Below are positions 36,472 through 45,772 of a stretch of DNA of 64,000 bases, piece by piece. The DNA is taken from positions 1-64,000 of the forward strand of contig OKQS01000003.1 of NCBI GenBank assembly GCA_900290095.1. The letters run 5' to 3'. Below the pieces are notes generated by a model. The model did not search any database. It was not told where the DNA came from and saw only the letters and a program-made list of their open reading frames with translations. The translations under genes were made by a program, and so were the position numbers. Source of the DNA: Khoudiadiopia massiliensis (GTDB lineage: Bacteria; Bacillota; Clostridia; Tissierellales; Peptoniphilaceae). Every line of letters begins with the position of its first letter. Position 1 is the stretch's first letter.

Positions 36472-38052
36472 TTACTTGTTTTCTGCTAAATGCAACTCTG
36501 AAAGGTCCAGCTGGAAGTAGCAGGGATCGAATATATAACCGTCAAACTTCTTGTTATGAACCGTTATCCTTGTTGTTGCATAGAGGGGTGCGGCAAGATA
36601 GCTGTCGTACTGTAGCTGCCATATCTTTTTAAGTGCCGGCTTGGCTTCCTCCCGGTTTTTAGCAGCATAGAACTCATCAGCATACTCCTGCATCTTGTCG
36701 CTGACCATGCCGCCCAGACCCATGGAATTATATTCCTTGGTCAAACCCATTGATGGCAGGGCATCCGCAACCGGCTCATACCATGGCCAGGAAATTGTGG
36801 CATCATATTCCAACTTCTTCTGCTTCTCAAATGCCTGGTTATATTCCAGGACTGAAAGGTCACATTCAAACCCCATCTTCTCAAGCTCGGATTTTATATA
36901 CTGGCCTACGTCCTTATACGCATGGCTGTCACTAATAACAAGATTGAGTTTTACGACTTTCCCGTCTTTGGTGATCTTGCCGTCAACCGACTTATAACCG
37001 CCTTTTTCAAGAAACTCTTTGGATTTTTCCGGGTCATATCCTATACCTTCAACATAGTGTGAAGGTGCATCCCAATAAGCATCCCCTATATAGTGGTCGA
37101 CAACCTTGGGAATGTCGAACAAGATATTCTTTACCAAGGGTCCCCTGTTGATTCCGTAGCAAATGGCAGCTCTTAAATTTATATCTTTAAGAACACCTTT
37201 CTGCCAGTTCAGACCCAGGCAATTGGCACTGGTGAAGTGGTCGGAAGGCTCAACAATCATGCTGACTGATTGGTCTTTTTCGAGGTCGTTCAAAAGGTTG
37301 AAGGCAAATGTATTGTATCCGTCTGTAAGGCCTACAACATCAACCTGACCGTTCTTCAGGGCCAGGGTCCTTGAGGCTCCGTCAGCGATCGGAATCCATT
37401 CTATATTTGTTACCTGGGGTAACTTATCCTTGTTCCAATAATTTTCGTTTCTCTTGAGTTTGCTTGTCTGGTCTGCTACATACTCTTCAACACAGAAGGG
37501 ACCTGTACCATTAAAAGACTTAAGTGCAAAATCCTCCGACATATTGTCCACAGGCATGGCCAGAATAGTTGACAATTCAGCCGGGAAGCGCGGATAGCTC
37601 TGCTTGAATTTAACCGTCAGGCTATATGTGTCATCCTGTTTAACCTCATCCAGATAATTTGCATATCCGCAATAGTATATGGCCCCAAGCTTTTGGATAT
37701 CCCATAATATTGAGTCTGCCTCCAGGTTTTTGCCGTCATGGAATTTTACGCCCTCCTTCAAAGTGAGCTTGTACTCCTTTTGGTCGGGATCGGACTCCCA
37801 AGATACAAGGTAGGGCACGGGATTCATGTCCTTATCCAGCCTTGTTAAAGGATCGAAAACCAGGGTTCTGCCGCTGCCGCTGACCTTGAAATCATCCAGG
37901 GCTCCAATTCTAAGAACCACATTCTGCTTTTCAACGGCTTCGCCGGAAGATACTTGCGATGATTCCGTGCCGGCATTCTCACCGGCACCACACCCTGTGA
38001 TTAAAATGCTTAAGCACAAGAGCAGGACTAAAAAAACAGGTCTTTTTTTCAT
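36472..38052 (-). CDS. SBP family 5 substrate-binding lipoprotein (peptide/nickel type)
   Basis: 526 residues. Lipoprotein signal peptide with lipobox ITGC (Cys about residue 21) anchors it outside the membrane. The mature protein has the family 5 pattern: LTLKEGVKFHDGK near residue 95 and FNGTGPFCVEEY near 175. Family 5 members bind oligopeptides, nickel or metal-opine complexes. The NikA-like spacing LDDFKVSGSGRTLVFDPLTRL near the N-terminus favours a metal/nickel-type subgroup, a weak inference. First gene of the operon, with promoter and operator at 38088-38138. Confidence 0.9.
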   Translation of the reverse strand: MKKRPVFLVLLLCLSILITGCGAGENAGTESSQVSSGEAVEKQNVVLRIGALDDFKVSGSGRTLVFDPLTRLDKDMNPVPYLVSWESDPDQKEYKLTLKEGVKFHDGKNLEADSILWDIQKLGAIYYCGYANYLDEVKQDDTYSLTVKFKQSYPRFPAELSTILAMPVDNMSEDFALKSFNGTGPFCVEEYVADQTSKLKRNENYWNKDKLPQVTNIEWIPIADGASRTLALKNGQVDVVGLTDGYNTFAFNLLNDLEKDQSVSMIVEPSDHFTSANCLGLNWQKGVLKDINLRAAICYGINRGPLVKNILFDIPKVVDHYIGDAYWDAPSHYVEGIGYDPEKSKEFLEKGGYKSVDGKITKDGKVVKLNLVISDSHAYKDVGQYIKSELEKMGFECDLSVLEYNQAFEKQKKLEYDATISWPWYEPVADALPSMGLTKEYNSMGLGGMVSDKMQEYADEFYAAKNREEAKPALKKIWQLQYDSYLAAPLYATTRITVHNKKFDGYIFDPCYFQLDLSELHLAENK

Positions 38053-38087
38053 ATTTCAACTCCATTCTAAAATATTTATATATGTTA

Positions 38088-38138
38088 TTAGCCTAGGCTA
38101 ACTATTGTTAGTATAGCTTTACAATTATGCCGTGTCAA
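38088..38138 (-). promoter_or_regulatory. Promoter and palindromic operator of the Dpp-like/ABC operon
   Basis: Minus strand: -35 TTGACA (38133-38138), 17-base spacer, -10 TATACT (38110-38115). A perfect 14-bp palindrome TTAGCCTAGGCTAA (38088-38101) starts eight bases after the -10 and so covers the start of transcription. It resembles DtxR/IdeR-family metal-repressor boxes (TTAGG...CCTAA type). ATAATGATAAT next to the -35 also recalls Fur-box hexamers. Both regulator assignments are inference. Confidence 0.7.
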
Positions 38139-38245
38139 TAATGATAATGGATGTTCAAATCATGGCCGGAAGGCGCTTGATCGCCGGTCTTGAGACCATG
38201 ATTTTAAAAAATATTTAAAAATTAGTTAAATGTTTCCTAAGGGGG

Positions 38246-38287
38246 TATAATTAGATTGTTAGTATATGATAACTTGCTTTAAGTTAT
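38246..38287 (+). promoter_or_regulatory. Possible ahpC promoter and operator
   Basis: A TATAAT -10 stands at 38246-38251 without a good -35. Just downstream are TTAGTATATGATAA (38259-38272), loosely like a PerR box, and an inverted repeat ATAACTT/AAGTTAT (38269-38275 and 38281-38287). Peroxide control of ahpC would be expected, but the match is weak. Confidence 0.35.
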
Positions 38288-38325
38288 TTCTTAAGCAAAT
38301 CTAAAGAAAAATAAGGAGGATGTAT

Positions 38326-38895
38326 ATGTCACAAGTAGGAAAAAAGATGCCCGAGTTCACAACAATGGGCTACAACCCGAAAAAAGAAGAATTTGTCACC
38401 GTAACCAACAAGGATTTTGAAGGCAAGTGGAATGTTTTGATGTTCTATCCGGCCGACTTTACCTTCGTTTGCCCCACCGAGCTGGAAGACATGCAGGAGC
38501 AGTATGCTAAGTTGCAGTCTCTTGGTGTAGAGGTCTACTCCATGTCTTGCGACACACACTTTGTCCACAAGGCCTGGCATGACCATTCGGAAGCCATAAG
38601 CAAACTTGAATTCACCATGCTTGCCGATCCCCACAAGACGATAGCTACAAATTTTTATGTCCTTGATGAAGAGGCCGGGCTTGCCCAGCGTGCCACCTTT
38701 ATCATTGATCCGGACGGGGTTATACAGACTGTTGAGGTCAATGCCGACGGCATAGGCCGTGATGCAAGCCAGGTATATGATAAAATCCGCGCTGCCCAGT
38801 TTGTCCGTGAAAATCCAGGTCAGGTCTGCCCTGCCAAGTGGAAAGAATCAGGAAAAACCCTAACTCCGAGCTTAGATTTGGTCGGTAAAATCTAA
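38326..38895 (+). CDS. ahpC: Peroxiredoxin AhpC (alkyl hydroperoxide reductase subunit C)
   Basis: 189 residues, standard 2-Cys peroxiredoxin length. The peroxidatic Cys49 lies in DFTFVCPTE and the resolving Cys near 169 in GQVCPAKW. It reduces hydrogen peroxide and organic hydroperoxides in the cytoplasm and is recharged by AhpF. The ATG at 38326 sits seven bases after AAGGAGG; an ATG two codons earlier (38320) is too close to the site. Stop and ahpF start overlap as TAATG. Confidence 0.96.
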   Translation: MSQVGKKMPEFTTMGYNPKKEEFVTVTNKDFEGKWNVLMFYPADFTFVCPTELEDMQEQYAKLQSLGVEVYSMSCDTHFVHKAWHDHSEAISKLEFTMLADPHKTIATNFYVLDEEAGLAQRATFIIDPDGVIQTVEVNADGIGRDASQVYDKIRAAQFVRENPGQVCPAKWKESGKTLTPSLDLVGKI

Positions 38896-40412
38896 TGTTG
38901 GATGAAAATTTAAAGGGTCAGCTTAAAGAATATTTAAAGCTGGTTGAAGATGATGTTGTCTTTAACCTCAGCCTTGACGGGTCTGACAATTCAAAACAGA
39001 TAGAGGCCTTTGTTGAAGAAATAGCAGGTCTTTCAAACAAGTTGAGTATTGAAAAGAAAGAGCTTGAATTTACTCCAAGCTTTTCCCTATCCTCAGGTGA
39101 CAGGTCGGGTATTGTTTTTGCAGGTATCCCCTTGGGTCACGAATTTGAGTCCTTTGTCCTTGCCATTTTGCAGGTTGGCGGGAGGGTCCCAAAGATAGAT
39201 GACGCACAGATTAGGCGCATCAAATCTATTGACAAGGATCTTGCCTTTGAAACCCTGGTCAGCTTGAGCTGCCATAACTGCCCTGAGGTTGTCCAGGCCT
39301 TAAACATTATGGCTGTACTGAATCCTAAGATTAGCCACAGGATGATTGACGGGTCCATGTTCCAGTCCTATGTGGATGAACTCGGCATAATGGCTGTACC
39401 TGCCTGCTTCCTAAACGGGGAGCCTTTCAATAACGGAAAAATCAGCCTGAATGCTATCCTTGACAAGGTTACCGGACATAAAGATAGGCCGCAGCTTAAG
39501 GATAAGCCCATTTATGACCTCCTGGTTATAGGTGGAGGGCCTGCAGGTGCGACGGCTGCTATCTACGGAGCTAGGAAGGGTATTAAGGTCGGCCTGATTG
39601 CCAAGACCTTCGGCGGCCAGGTCCAGGAAACTCTGGCGGTTGAAAATATCACGGGCATCCCCTATACGGAAGGGCCCAAGTATATGGAGTCTGTAAGGGC
39701 CCATCTTCTTAAATACAATGTTGACCTTATGGATGAAATTGAAGTTTTAGGTGTAGAGAAGGATGACCTTGTAAGGGTGAACACCGATAGCGGCCGGGTT
39801 TCCGCAAAGACCCTGGTCATTGCTACGGGGGCCAAATGGCGCCTTATCGGAATCCCCGGTGAAATAGAATTCCGTAACAAGGGAGTGGCCTACTGCACCC
39901 ACTGTGACGGTCCCCTCTTTAAGGATAAAAAGGTTACGGTTATAGGCGGAGGAAACTCGGGAATAGAGTCTGCCATTGACCTGTCCGGTCTGGCAAAAGA
40001 AGTCCTGGTCCTGGAGTTCCTTCCCGAGCTCAAGGCCGACAGCGTTTTGCAAGACAAGCTAAAGACCCTTACAAATGTCCGGGTTGTTACCAACGCTGAA
40101 ACCAAGGCCTTGGAAGGCGGGTCTAAACTTGAGAAAATCCGCTATGTTGACCGCATCAGCGGAGAAGAACATGTGGAAGCCACTGACGGCTGCTTTATCC
40201 AGGTCGGTCTTGTCCCTGTAACTGAATGGTTGGAGGGAGTTGAAAAAAATCCACGCGGAGAAATAATTGTTGACCGACTCGGGGCTACAAATGTTGAGGG
40301 CATTTTTGCAGCAGGTGACTGCACCGACAGCCCCTTTAAGCAGATTGTTATAGCCCAGGGAAGCGGTGCTACGGCAGCTCTTGGCAGCTACCAGTACCTG
40401 ATGAGACAATAG
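38895..40412 (+). CDS. ahpF: AhpF-type peroxiredoxin reductase
   Basis: 505 residues. The N-terminal double-thioredoxin domain (1-200) has a CxxC (CHNC, about 127-130). The thioredoxin-reductase-like part has FAD-binding GGGPAGATAA, the redox CxxC in YCTHCDG (about 333-336), NADPH-binding GGGNSGIESA and the C-terminal GIFAAGDCTDS. Electrons flow from NADH via FAD and both disulfides to AhpC. It shares one base with the ahpC stop, so the pair is translationally coupled. A terminator at 40421-40445 ends the operon. Confidence 0.95.
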   Translation: MLDENLKGQLKEYLKLVEDDVVFNLSLDGSDNSKQIEAFVEEIAGLSNKLSIEKKELEFTPSFSLSSGDRSGIVFAGIPLGHEFESFVLAILQVGGRVPKIDDAQIRRIKSIDKDLAFETLVSLSCHNCPEVVQALNIMAVLNPKISHRMIDGSMFQSYVDELGIMAVPACFLNGEPFNNGKISLNAILDKVTGHKDRPQLKDKPIYDLLVIGGGPAGATAAIYGARKGIKVGLIAKTFGGQVQETLAVENITGIPYTEGPKYMESVRAHLLKYNVDLMDEIEVLGVEKDDLVRVNTDSGRVSAKTLVIATGAKWRLIGIPGEIEFRNKGVAYCTHCDGPLFKDKKVTVIGGGNSGIESAIDLSGLAKEVLVLEFLPELKADSVLQDKLKTLTNVRVVTNAETKALEGGSKLEKIRYVDRISGEEHVEATDGCFIQVGLVPVTEWLEGVEKNPRGEIIVDRLGATNVEGIFAAGDCTDSPFKQIVIAQGSGATAALGSYQYLMRQ

Positions 40413-40420
40413 TAAGCAAA

Positions 40421-40445
40421 AAAGAGGGGGCTATTCCCCCTCTTT
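40421..40445. terminator. Bidirectional terminator between ahpF and the defence-island operon
   Basis: Stem AAAGAGGGGG/CCCCCTCTTT with a five-base loop. The stop codon of the convergent winged-helix gene lies inside the loop (40431-40433), so the hairpin is shared very tightly by both genes. Confidence 0.85.
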
Positions 40446-41696
40446 ATTGTTTTTAATAAGCCTTTCCAATAAGCTGAACAAATCACCTTTATGGGAATCC
40501 GACAATTTTTCCATTGAATTCATTATAAAAGTTCTGCCTATTTCATCAGCCTTTTCTTTATAATAATCCGCAATTTTTAACAGTTCTTCATCTTTAGTTT
40601 TAACAATAATATATTCACCGTACAATTCTTCAAATAAGATGATATCTCTCTGTTTCTCAGCTATTGATTCCAACATTTTAAGTACAAACCTATCATATGT
40701 TGAAAATGATTTTTTGGTGACCCAAAGTGTTGTTTTCTTATCTCTTTTTAGTTCCGTACCTGCCCAATTAAATGGATAAAGCTGATCCAACATTTCCTTA
40801 ATTTCTTTATCTGTTTTATTTCTTTTTGAGCTAAGAGTTTTTTTCAAATTTAAAACACTCTCTTTGGCATTATGGTAGCCCAAGTCAAATTTCTTTGTTT
40901 TTGTGTATGTTTTTGCGATATTGGCATTTCCTATATAAAGCGGCTTCCATATAAACCGGTCTTTTATATTCTTTGCAGTTGAATCATATGCTTTACATAT
41001 TATTATTGACTCTCCTTGAGAATTTTCCAGATAGTATGCCTTTGCATATTTAATGCCCGCAAACTTGGCATAATTGATGCGTTCTACGTTTGTATGTAAA
41101 GACATCTCACCGACATTAACGTAATTTGCGTAATTATTGATAATGAGTTTTTCCAGTAGTGCTTTTTCTATGCCCATGACAGGCTCTATATGGGCTACAA
41201 AAAATCCGGATTCCTGAGGCTTATTTAATACCTGATCACTAATAAAATTCCTTATATCTATCGGATTTGCTGTTAAGCCGTCAACCTGTATCTTTTGTTT
41301 AACAGTGTTTATCTTTATAGATGCATTTTGTTGCAAAGATTGCAGTCCGCTTGCAGTTATTCCGTTTCTATCTATTTGTCCGTATGCTAATAGGAGTTTT
41401 ATTATCTTTCTAATGTATGATTCGGTTAGGCCCATAACCTTTGCAATAATTGACGGTTCCAAAAAGTGGTAACTAATAAGCCTTAAAACCGTCTTTTCAA
41501 CAAGAGGAAAATCCTCAAAAGTCCTTTCAAGGGCTTCTATCTCTATAAAAGCAATGGGATAAGCAACAGGCGTTATATATCGAAAGTTTGTAATTTCAAA
41601 ATCGGGAGTAGATTTGTTCACATCCATTAAGAAATCTTTACCCTCGTTATATTGTATAACCAGTCCGGAATATTTTGTTTTATTGTTATTTGCCAT
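40431..41696 (-). CDS. Unrecognised protein with a winged-helix-like segment, last gene of the kinase/helicase operon
   Basis: 421 residues, no family recognised. Residues about 65-125 (VEKTVLRLISYHF...IIAKVMGLTESYIRKIIKLLLAYGQI...ITASGLQ) look like a winged helix-turn-helix. The C-terminal half has mixed Lys/Tyr-rich content without catalytic motifs I can name; I looked for an HxKx4D phospholipase-D motif and found none. No signal peptide. It begins three bases after the helicase stop, and its ribosome binding site (AGAGGGATAAGGA) lies within the end of the helicase gene. It could be a DNA-binding sensor or effector partner of the helicase. AT-rich like the rest of the island. Confidence 0.7.
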   Translation of the reverse strand: MANNNKTKYSGLVIQYNEGKDFLMDVNKSTPDFEITNFRYITPVAYPIAFIEIEALERTFEDFPLVEKTVLRLISYHFLEPSIIAKVMGLTESYIRKIIKLLLAYGQIDRNGITASGLQSLQQNASIKINTVKQKIQVDGLTANPIDIRNFISDQVLNKPQESGFFVAHIEPVMGIEKALLEKLIINNYANYVNVGEMSLHTNVERINYAKFAGIKYAKAYYLENSQGESIIICKAYDSTAKNIKDRFIWKPLYIGNANIAKTYTKTKKFDLGYHNAKESVLNLKKTLSSKRNKTDKEIKEMLDQLYPFNWAGTELKRDKKTTLWVTKKSFSTYDRFVLKMLESIAEKQRDIILFEELYGEYIIVKTKDEELLKIADYYKEKADEIGRTFIMNSMEKLSDSHKGDLFSLLERLIKNNKEGE

Positions 41697-41699
41697 TCC

Positions 41700-44600
41700 T
41701 TATCCCTCTATTCTTTTAATAAGAGCAGGAACGTCTATCATTTCACCTTTGCCCTTTTTAACACCGGAGCACATTACCCGGATAAACTCGGAGAAAACAG
41801 CCTCGCTCCCATTGACAACCCGCTTGCCGTCTTTTGCATATATCGGATGGTCCGCATCATCTTTTTTACAGTTGGACAGGTAATTAAAGTCACCGATCAT
41901 AATCAGTATTTTCTTGCATCGACTCATGGCGACATTAAGTCTTCTCAGCTCGTTCAGGAAGCCTATCCTGCTTTGACTTGCCTTTCTTTTAGAGCTCCTT
42001 GTGAAGCTGTATATGATAATATCTCTTTCCTGTCCCTGAAAGCTGTCCAGACTGGCAACCATCTCATCAAGACTCGTTGAGCTTACATCTTCTTTTAATT
42101 CTCTTTTTATAAGTTTTACCTGCGATTTATAGGCGGAAATTATTCCAATCTGTTTTTCATCTATATCAGTCGTTTTCAATATATGTTTGACAATTTTCCT
42201 GATCGCATCTGCCTCTACAGGGTTGTTATAACCCCCTTCAGGATCTTTTAACTCATTTTCCCCTTTCTTTGCCGGAGGAGTATCTACAAGGATAAGGTTC
42301 TTTTCGGAAAGCGAAGGGACAGCCGGCTTTGTCGCTCTTAAAAAATCGGGCGACAAGTACTCTCCGTCATAAAACCATCCTGAAATTATATCTGCTATTT
42401 CTGCAGGCATCCTATACTGGGTATCGAGTAGGGTTTTATTCGAGTCGGGCAGTTCATAATACATTTTTTCAAAGAGACTTTTCCCTAATAATTCAGGGTC
42501 CACATCGTTGTCTTCACATAAGGCAACTAGGTCCTGATCAGCATTGGGCGGGATTTGCATATGGTCTCCCAGCATAATGACCTTATTTGATACACTCATG
42601 GGCACGAAAGCGTTATGCAGCTGGATCTGCCCGGCCTCATCAATAATGGTTACATCAAAGTCAAGATCCTGGAATCTTTTTTGTGAGCTTACCCCAATAC
42701 ATGTGGCTCCGACCAGGTCGACCGAATCCAGCACAATTTGATGCAGGGCATAGTTCTGGCTACCCTCTATTTCATTTTTCCAACTGTCTACAATTTTTAT
42801 TAAGGCTTGGGCTCTTTTACACTCTATTCTTACGTAATTATAGTAAGCTTGTACTTCCCCTGCATTTATTAATTGCGTCTCATCTAAGTCCAACCTTCTA
42901 AACAAAGTAAGGTCTGCATATTTAATCGGAGCTGACCCACTTATATTATTAACAGAATCAACCGCAGCCGAATAAGATCCATAATATATGCCTAATATTT
43001 TATTGTTGAAATAGGCGTAGCTGTTTTTTAGCTTTGAATAAATATCATTATATGAACTTGCTATTGAATTCTGCTTTAATACAAGATCTGTAATATTCTT
43101 GTTATATAGTTCAAGGCTTGCCCAAACGGATTGCATTTGTAAATAGGAAAGAGCCCTAAGGAATATATTTGAGCTTTCATATTTTTTCTTACGCGAAAGC
43201 ATATCCTTGTGTTCTTTCTTCAATTGTCCTATTTGATTGATTATACTTGAGTTCTCTAATTTGAGCTCAATCAATTTATTATAAAGTGAATCTATGTGAC
43301 GATTTATATATATGCGGCTTTTTAATTTGTTTTCTTCGTACTTGGAAATTTTACTCAGATGGTCACGTAATAACGTTGCATAATCCAGCCACTCCCTCAA
43401 AGCTTTTCTTACTTCCTGAATTGTTTCATTTGCTTGTTCAGATATTTTCTCCCGAAGAGTGACCAGTTTGTTTTCAAATATAAATGGAATTACCCCTTCT
43501 TGAACCTTGGCTTCCGACCCGATTCTTATGGTATCTATCCCTTTTTCTTCAGCAAGTCGCTCAAGTACATTGTCTACAGCCTTATTATTCTGAGATGAAA
43601 CCAGAACTCTTAGGCCTTTCTCTTTTACGAAGTACTTGACCCACTCGAGTATTACGGTTGTTTTGCCGGTTCCCGGAGGCCCCATAACTAAATACACATC
43701 CTTGGTGTTAATGCCGTTTTTTATGGCTTTGAATTGGGATGCATTCGGCGGATATTTTTTCTTTGCCAGCTCATTTTCCAAATTATTAAGGTCTTCATTG
43801 AAAAAGCCTTGTGGCTTCTTTTCACCTAAAACACTATTGAAATATCTGGCCTTGGCCCTGCCTTGTCTTAGTTTGTTTATTGCCCCCAATTGCACATCCA
43901 TGTTTACTGTTGAAACTGAAAGCCTCAGCCAGCCCATCTGTGGAAGTTCTTTTAAATCAAGCTCTTTAGTAAAAAGCATGGTCAGATAGTCATTAGGGCC
44001 TTTTGTTTTTACATCCACTATTTCAGCAGTATAGGCAACATCGCCTGATGAATTTAAAATATCGACATTTGTACCGGCACTAAAAACCTGCTGTTTTTGT
44101 TTTTCAATCAAAAACCGGTAAGCAATCCTATCATGTCTGGGATAGTCAACCGACTCATAGCCTTGGTATGAGACTTGTCCAAGTTCTTCCGCCTTCTTGT
44201 TTTCCAGATCGTTTGCAAGGATTGAGTAGTTCTCGGCCAGGTCCAGGAGTTTCAATAAGGCCGGACTTGTCTCATTTTCATTGTTAACATTGGCCGGTTT
44301 ATCCTCAATTCGATCACTTGAGCATGATGCTTTAATAGCAAATATCGCTTCTTGTCCGCTCACGGAATTGTAATCATTTGCATCGTACCTTCGACCATAA
44401 GCATATGCCGCAAACCAATTACTTGCTCTCAATCGTACCATTATTACGGTACCTGAAGTTCCCGCAAAGCGCATGCCGTACATTAGGGCTTTATTTGTGT
44501 CTACAAATGAGCTTTCATTAAAGCCCATAAGCAAAAAATCTCCCCCATCGTCTGATTGCTTAAAAGGAAAGACCCCGTGTGTGGTATGAAGTTTATATCT

Positions 44601-44792
44601 GAGAGATCCTTCTTTTCCCTTGTAATATGTGATCAACAGACTATTTAAGGAGGTGATATTAAGAAAAACCGCTTCAGGACTATATCCCTTTACTCTCAGC
44701 TGGTCTACCACCTTGGGTAATACGGAAAATTTAATGATTCCCCTAACATTAATCGGCTCGCTGTTGAAATATAAATAATTACTCTTATCCAT
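41700..44792 (-). CDS. UPF1-like superfamily 1 helicase (COG1112 type)
   Basis: 1030 residues. An N-terminal 340-residue region without recognised enzymatic motifs precedes NASQFKAIKNG (Q-like motif), Walker A MGPPGTGKTT near 370, and a coiled-coil-rich insertion of about 340 residues. Then come the DEAG-type motif II (TIIDEAGQ, near 717), GDHMQIPP, DTQYRMP, DSFQGQERDIIIYS and NVAMSRCKK. All helicase motifs look intact. Such SF1B enzymes act 5' to 3' on RNA or DNA. It has no good Shine-Dalgarno of its own; its ATG overlaps the end of the 46-residue gene, so translation is probably coupled. No nuclease motif seen. Confidence 0.88.
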   Translation of the reverse strand: MDKSNYLYFNSEPINVRGIIKFSVLPKVVDQLRVKGYSPEAVFLNITSLNSLLITYYKGKEGSLRYKLHTTHGVFPFKQSDDGGDFLLMGFNESSFVDTNKALMYGMRFAGTSGTVIMVRLRASNWFAAYAYGRRYDANDYNSVSGQEAIFAIKASCSSDRIEDKPANVNNENETSPALLKLLDLAENYSILANDLENKKAEELGQVSYQGYESVDYPRHDRIAYRFLIEKQKQQVFSAGTNVDILNSSGDVAYTAEIVDVKTKGPNDYLTMLFTKELDLKELPQMGWLRLSVSTVNMDVQLGAINKLRQGRAKARYFNSVLGEKKPQGFFNEDLNNLENELAKKKYPPNASQFKAIKNGINTKDVYLVMGPPGTGKTTVILEWVKYFVKEKGLRVLVSSQNNKAVDNVLERLAEEKGIDTIRIGSEAKVQEGVIPFIFENKLVTLREKISEQANETIQEVRKALREWLDYATLLRDHLSKISKYEENKLKSRIYINRHIDSLYNKLIELKLENSSIINQIGQLKKEHKDMLSRKKKYESSNIFLRALSYLQMQSVWASLELYNKNITDLVLKQNSIASSYNDIYSKLKNSYAYFNNKILGIYYGSYSAAVDSVNNISGSAPIKYADLTLFRRLDLDETQLINAGEVQAYYNYVRIECKRAQALIKIVDSWKNEIEGSQNYALHQIVLDSVDLVGATCIGVSSQKRFQDLDFDVTIIDEAGQIQLHNAFVPMSVSNKVIMLGDHMQIPPNADQDLVALCEDNDVDPELLGKSLFEKMYYELPDSNKTLLDTQYRMPAEIADIISGWFYDGEYLSPDFLRATKPAVPSLSEKNLILVDTPPAKKGENELKDPEGGYNNPVEADAIRKIVKHILKTTDIDEKQIGIISAYKSQVKLIKRELKEDVSSTSLDEMVASLDSFQGQERDIIIYSFTRSSKRKASQSRIGFLNELRRLNVAMSRCKKILIMIGDFNYLSNCKKDDADHPIYAKDGKRVVNGSEAVFSEFIRVMCSGVKKGKGEMIDVPALIKRIEG

Positions 44793-44925
44793 TTTTTTCT
44801 ATCTTTTCTATAAGTGTATCTAAGTCAATGGGCTCAATCTTATCCGGCAGATTCATATAATTATTGTTTTTCTGACCTTCTCTCAAAATTTCTTCCTTTA
44901 TTTCGTCTATGCTCTTTTTTTCCAT
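44785..44925 (-). CDS. 46-residue protein overlapping kinase and helicase genes
   Basis: The short frame starts with ATG at 44925 behind GAGAGGTGATAAAAA and ends with TAA eight bases inside the helicase gene. It overlaps the last 65 bases of the kinase gene in another frame. The product (MEKKSIDEIKEEILREGQ...LDTLIEKIEKNG) is charged and helix-forming, unlike the kinase tail over the same DNA, which is basic and low-complexity. Good ribosome binding site and coupling to the helicase support a real gene. Function unknown; a small partner or inhibitor is conceivable. Confidence 0.65.
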   Translation of the reverse strand: MEKKSIDEIKEEILREGQKNNNYMNLPDKIEPIDLDTLIEKIEKNG

Positions 44926-45772
44926 TTTTTATCACCTCTCGCTTGTATGACCTTATTTTATACAACAAGTCTCTGATGCCGAATCTTTTATTAACATCTT
45001 TTTGCATGCAACTGCTGATAATGGAGTTAATCGTTTCCGACAAGTCCCTGTTAAGATCCTTGGGCTGAACAAAAAGATCCCAATCGGCATTATATCTTCT
45101 TATAGATTTCTGCCCATATTCAGAGCCCCTCATCGGGATTCTCCCGGTATAATATTGGTACATGATCACTCCGATTGAAAAAACGTCCACCTTATCCCTG
45201 GTTACCGACCTTGAGTTTTCCATTTCGGGGGCCTTGTAAATTGGGGTGCCTTCGAGTTTATTGGGTAGAGATACGCTTATATTGAAATCCATAAGGTTAA
45301 GCTTCCTGTTACTGTCTATAATGATGTTTTGCGGTTTAATATCTTTGTGGTAAATTTTCAAGCCCGACATCTCTACCAATATCAGGCACAGGTCTTCCAT
45401 CCAGTTTAAAAACTCCATCTCGCTTATCTTGACTTCATTTGAATCAATATACTTATCAAGAGTTTTTCCGGCAATCCAATCCATCACGATAAACAATTTC
45501 TTCTCTGTTGCATCATAATATGTTAAGTAAATTGTAGGAAGGGCAGAGGTCTTACCCGACACTTTAACCATGGTTCTAGCTTCACTCATGGCTTTATCCA
45601 GATTCCGCTTTACTTCAAAATCCCTATCGCCTGCGATATGGACTTCTTTTATGCAAACATCTTTTTGCAAATTCAAATCCTGGGCTTTATAAATTAAACT
45701 ATTGTCCGTCTTTATAAGGCAATCCGGGTAGGGTCTGTATTTATGATCAATTCTAAAAATGAAATCATTCAA
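44861..45772 (-). CDS. Hanks-type Ser/Thr protein kinase
   Basis: 303 residues, kinase domain only, no membrane helix or sensor. The ATP-anchoring Lys42 (VCIKEV), alpha-C Glu64, catalytic HKDIKPQN (Asp144, Lys146, Asn149), DFN in place of DFG (Asp162), GTPIYKAPE and DVFSIGVIMYQYYTG are present, so it is predicted active. The glycine-rich loop is poor (IKTDNSLIYKA). The start codon is TTG at 45772, overlapping the upstream gene stop, with AGGAGA upstream; no other in-frame start would keep the N-lobe. Its partner upstream is a pseudokinase. Targets might be that protein, the helicase or host factors. Confidence 0.9.
   Translation of the reverse strand: MNDFIFRIDHKYRPYPDCLIKTDNSLIYKAQDLNLQKDVCIKEVHIAGDRDFEVKRNLDKAMSEARTMVKVSGKTSALPTIYLTYYDATEKKLFIVMDWIAGKTLDKYIDSNEVKISEMEFLNWMEDLCLILVEMSGLKIYHKDIKPQNIIIDSNRKLNLMDFNISVSLPNKLEGTPIYKAPEMENSRSVTRDKVDVFSIGVIMYQYYTGRIPMRGSEYGQKSIRRYNADWDLFVQPKDLNRDLSETINSIISSCMQKDVNKRFGIRDLLYKIRSYKREVIKNGKKEHRRNKGRNFERRSEKQ

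Noticed and set aside
40431-41696. PLD-type nuclease as the Mokosh partner
   Set aside because: No HxKx4D motif is present in this protein or in the other proteins of the operon.
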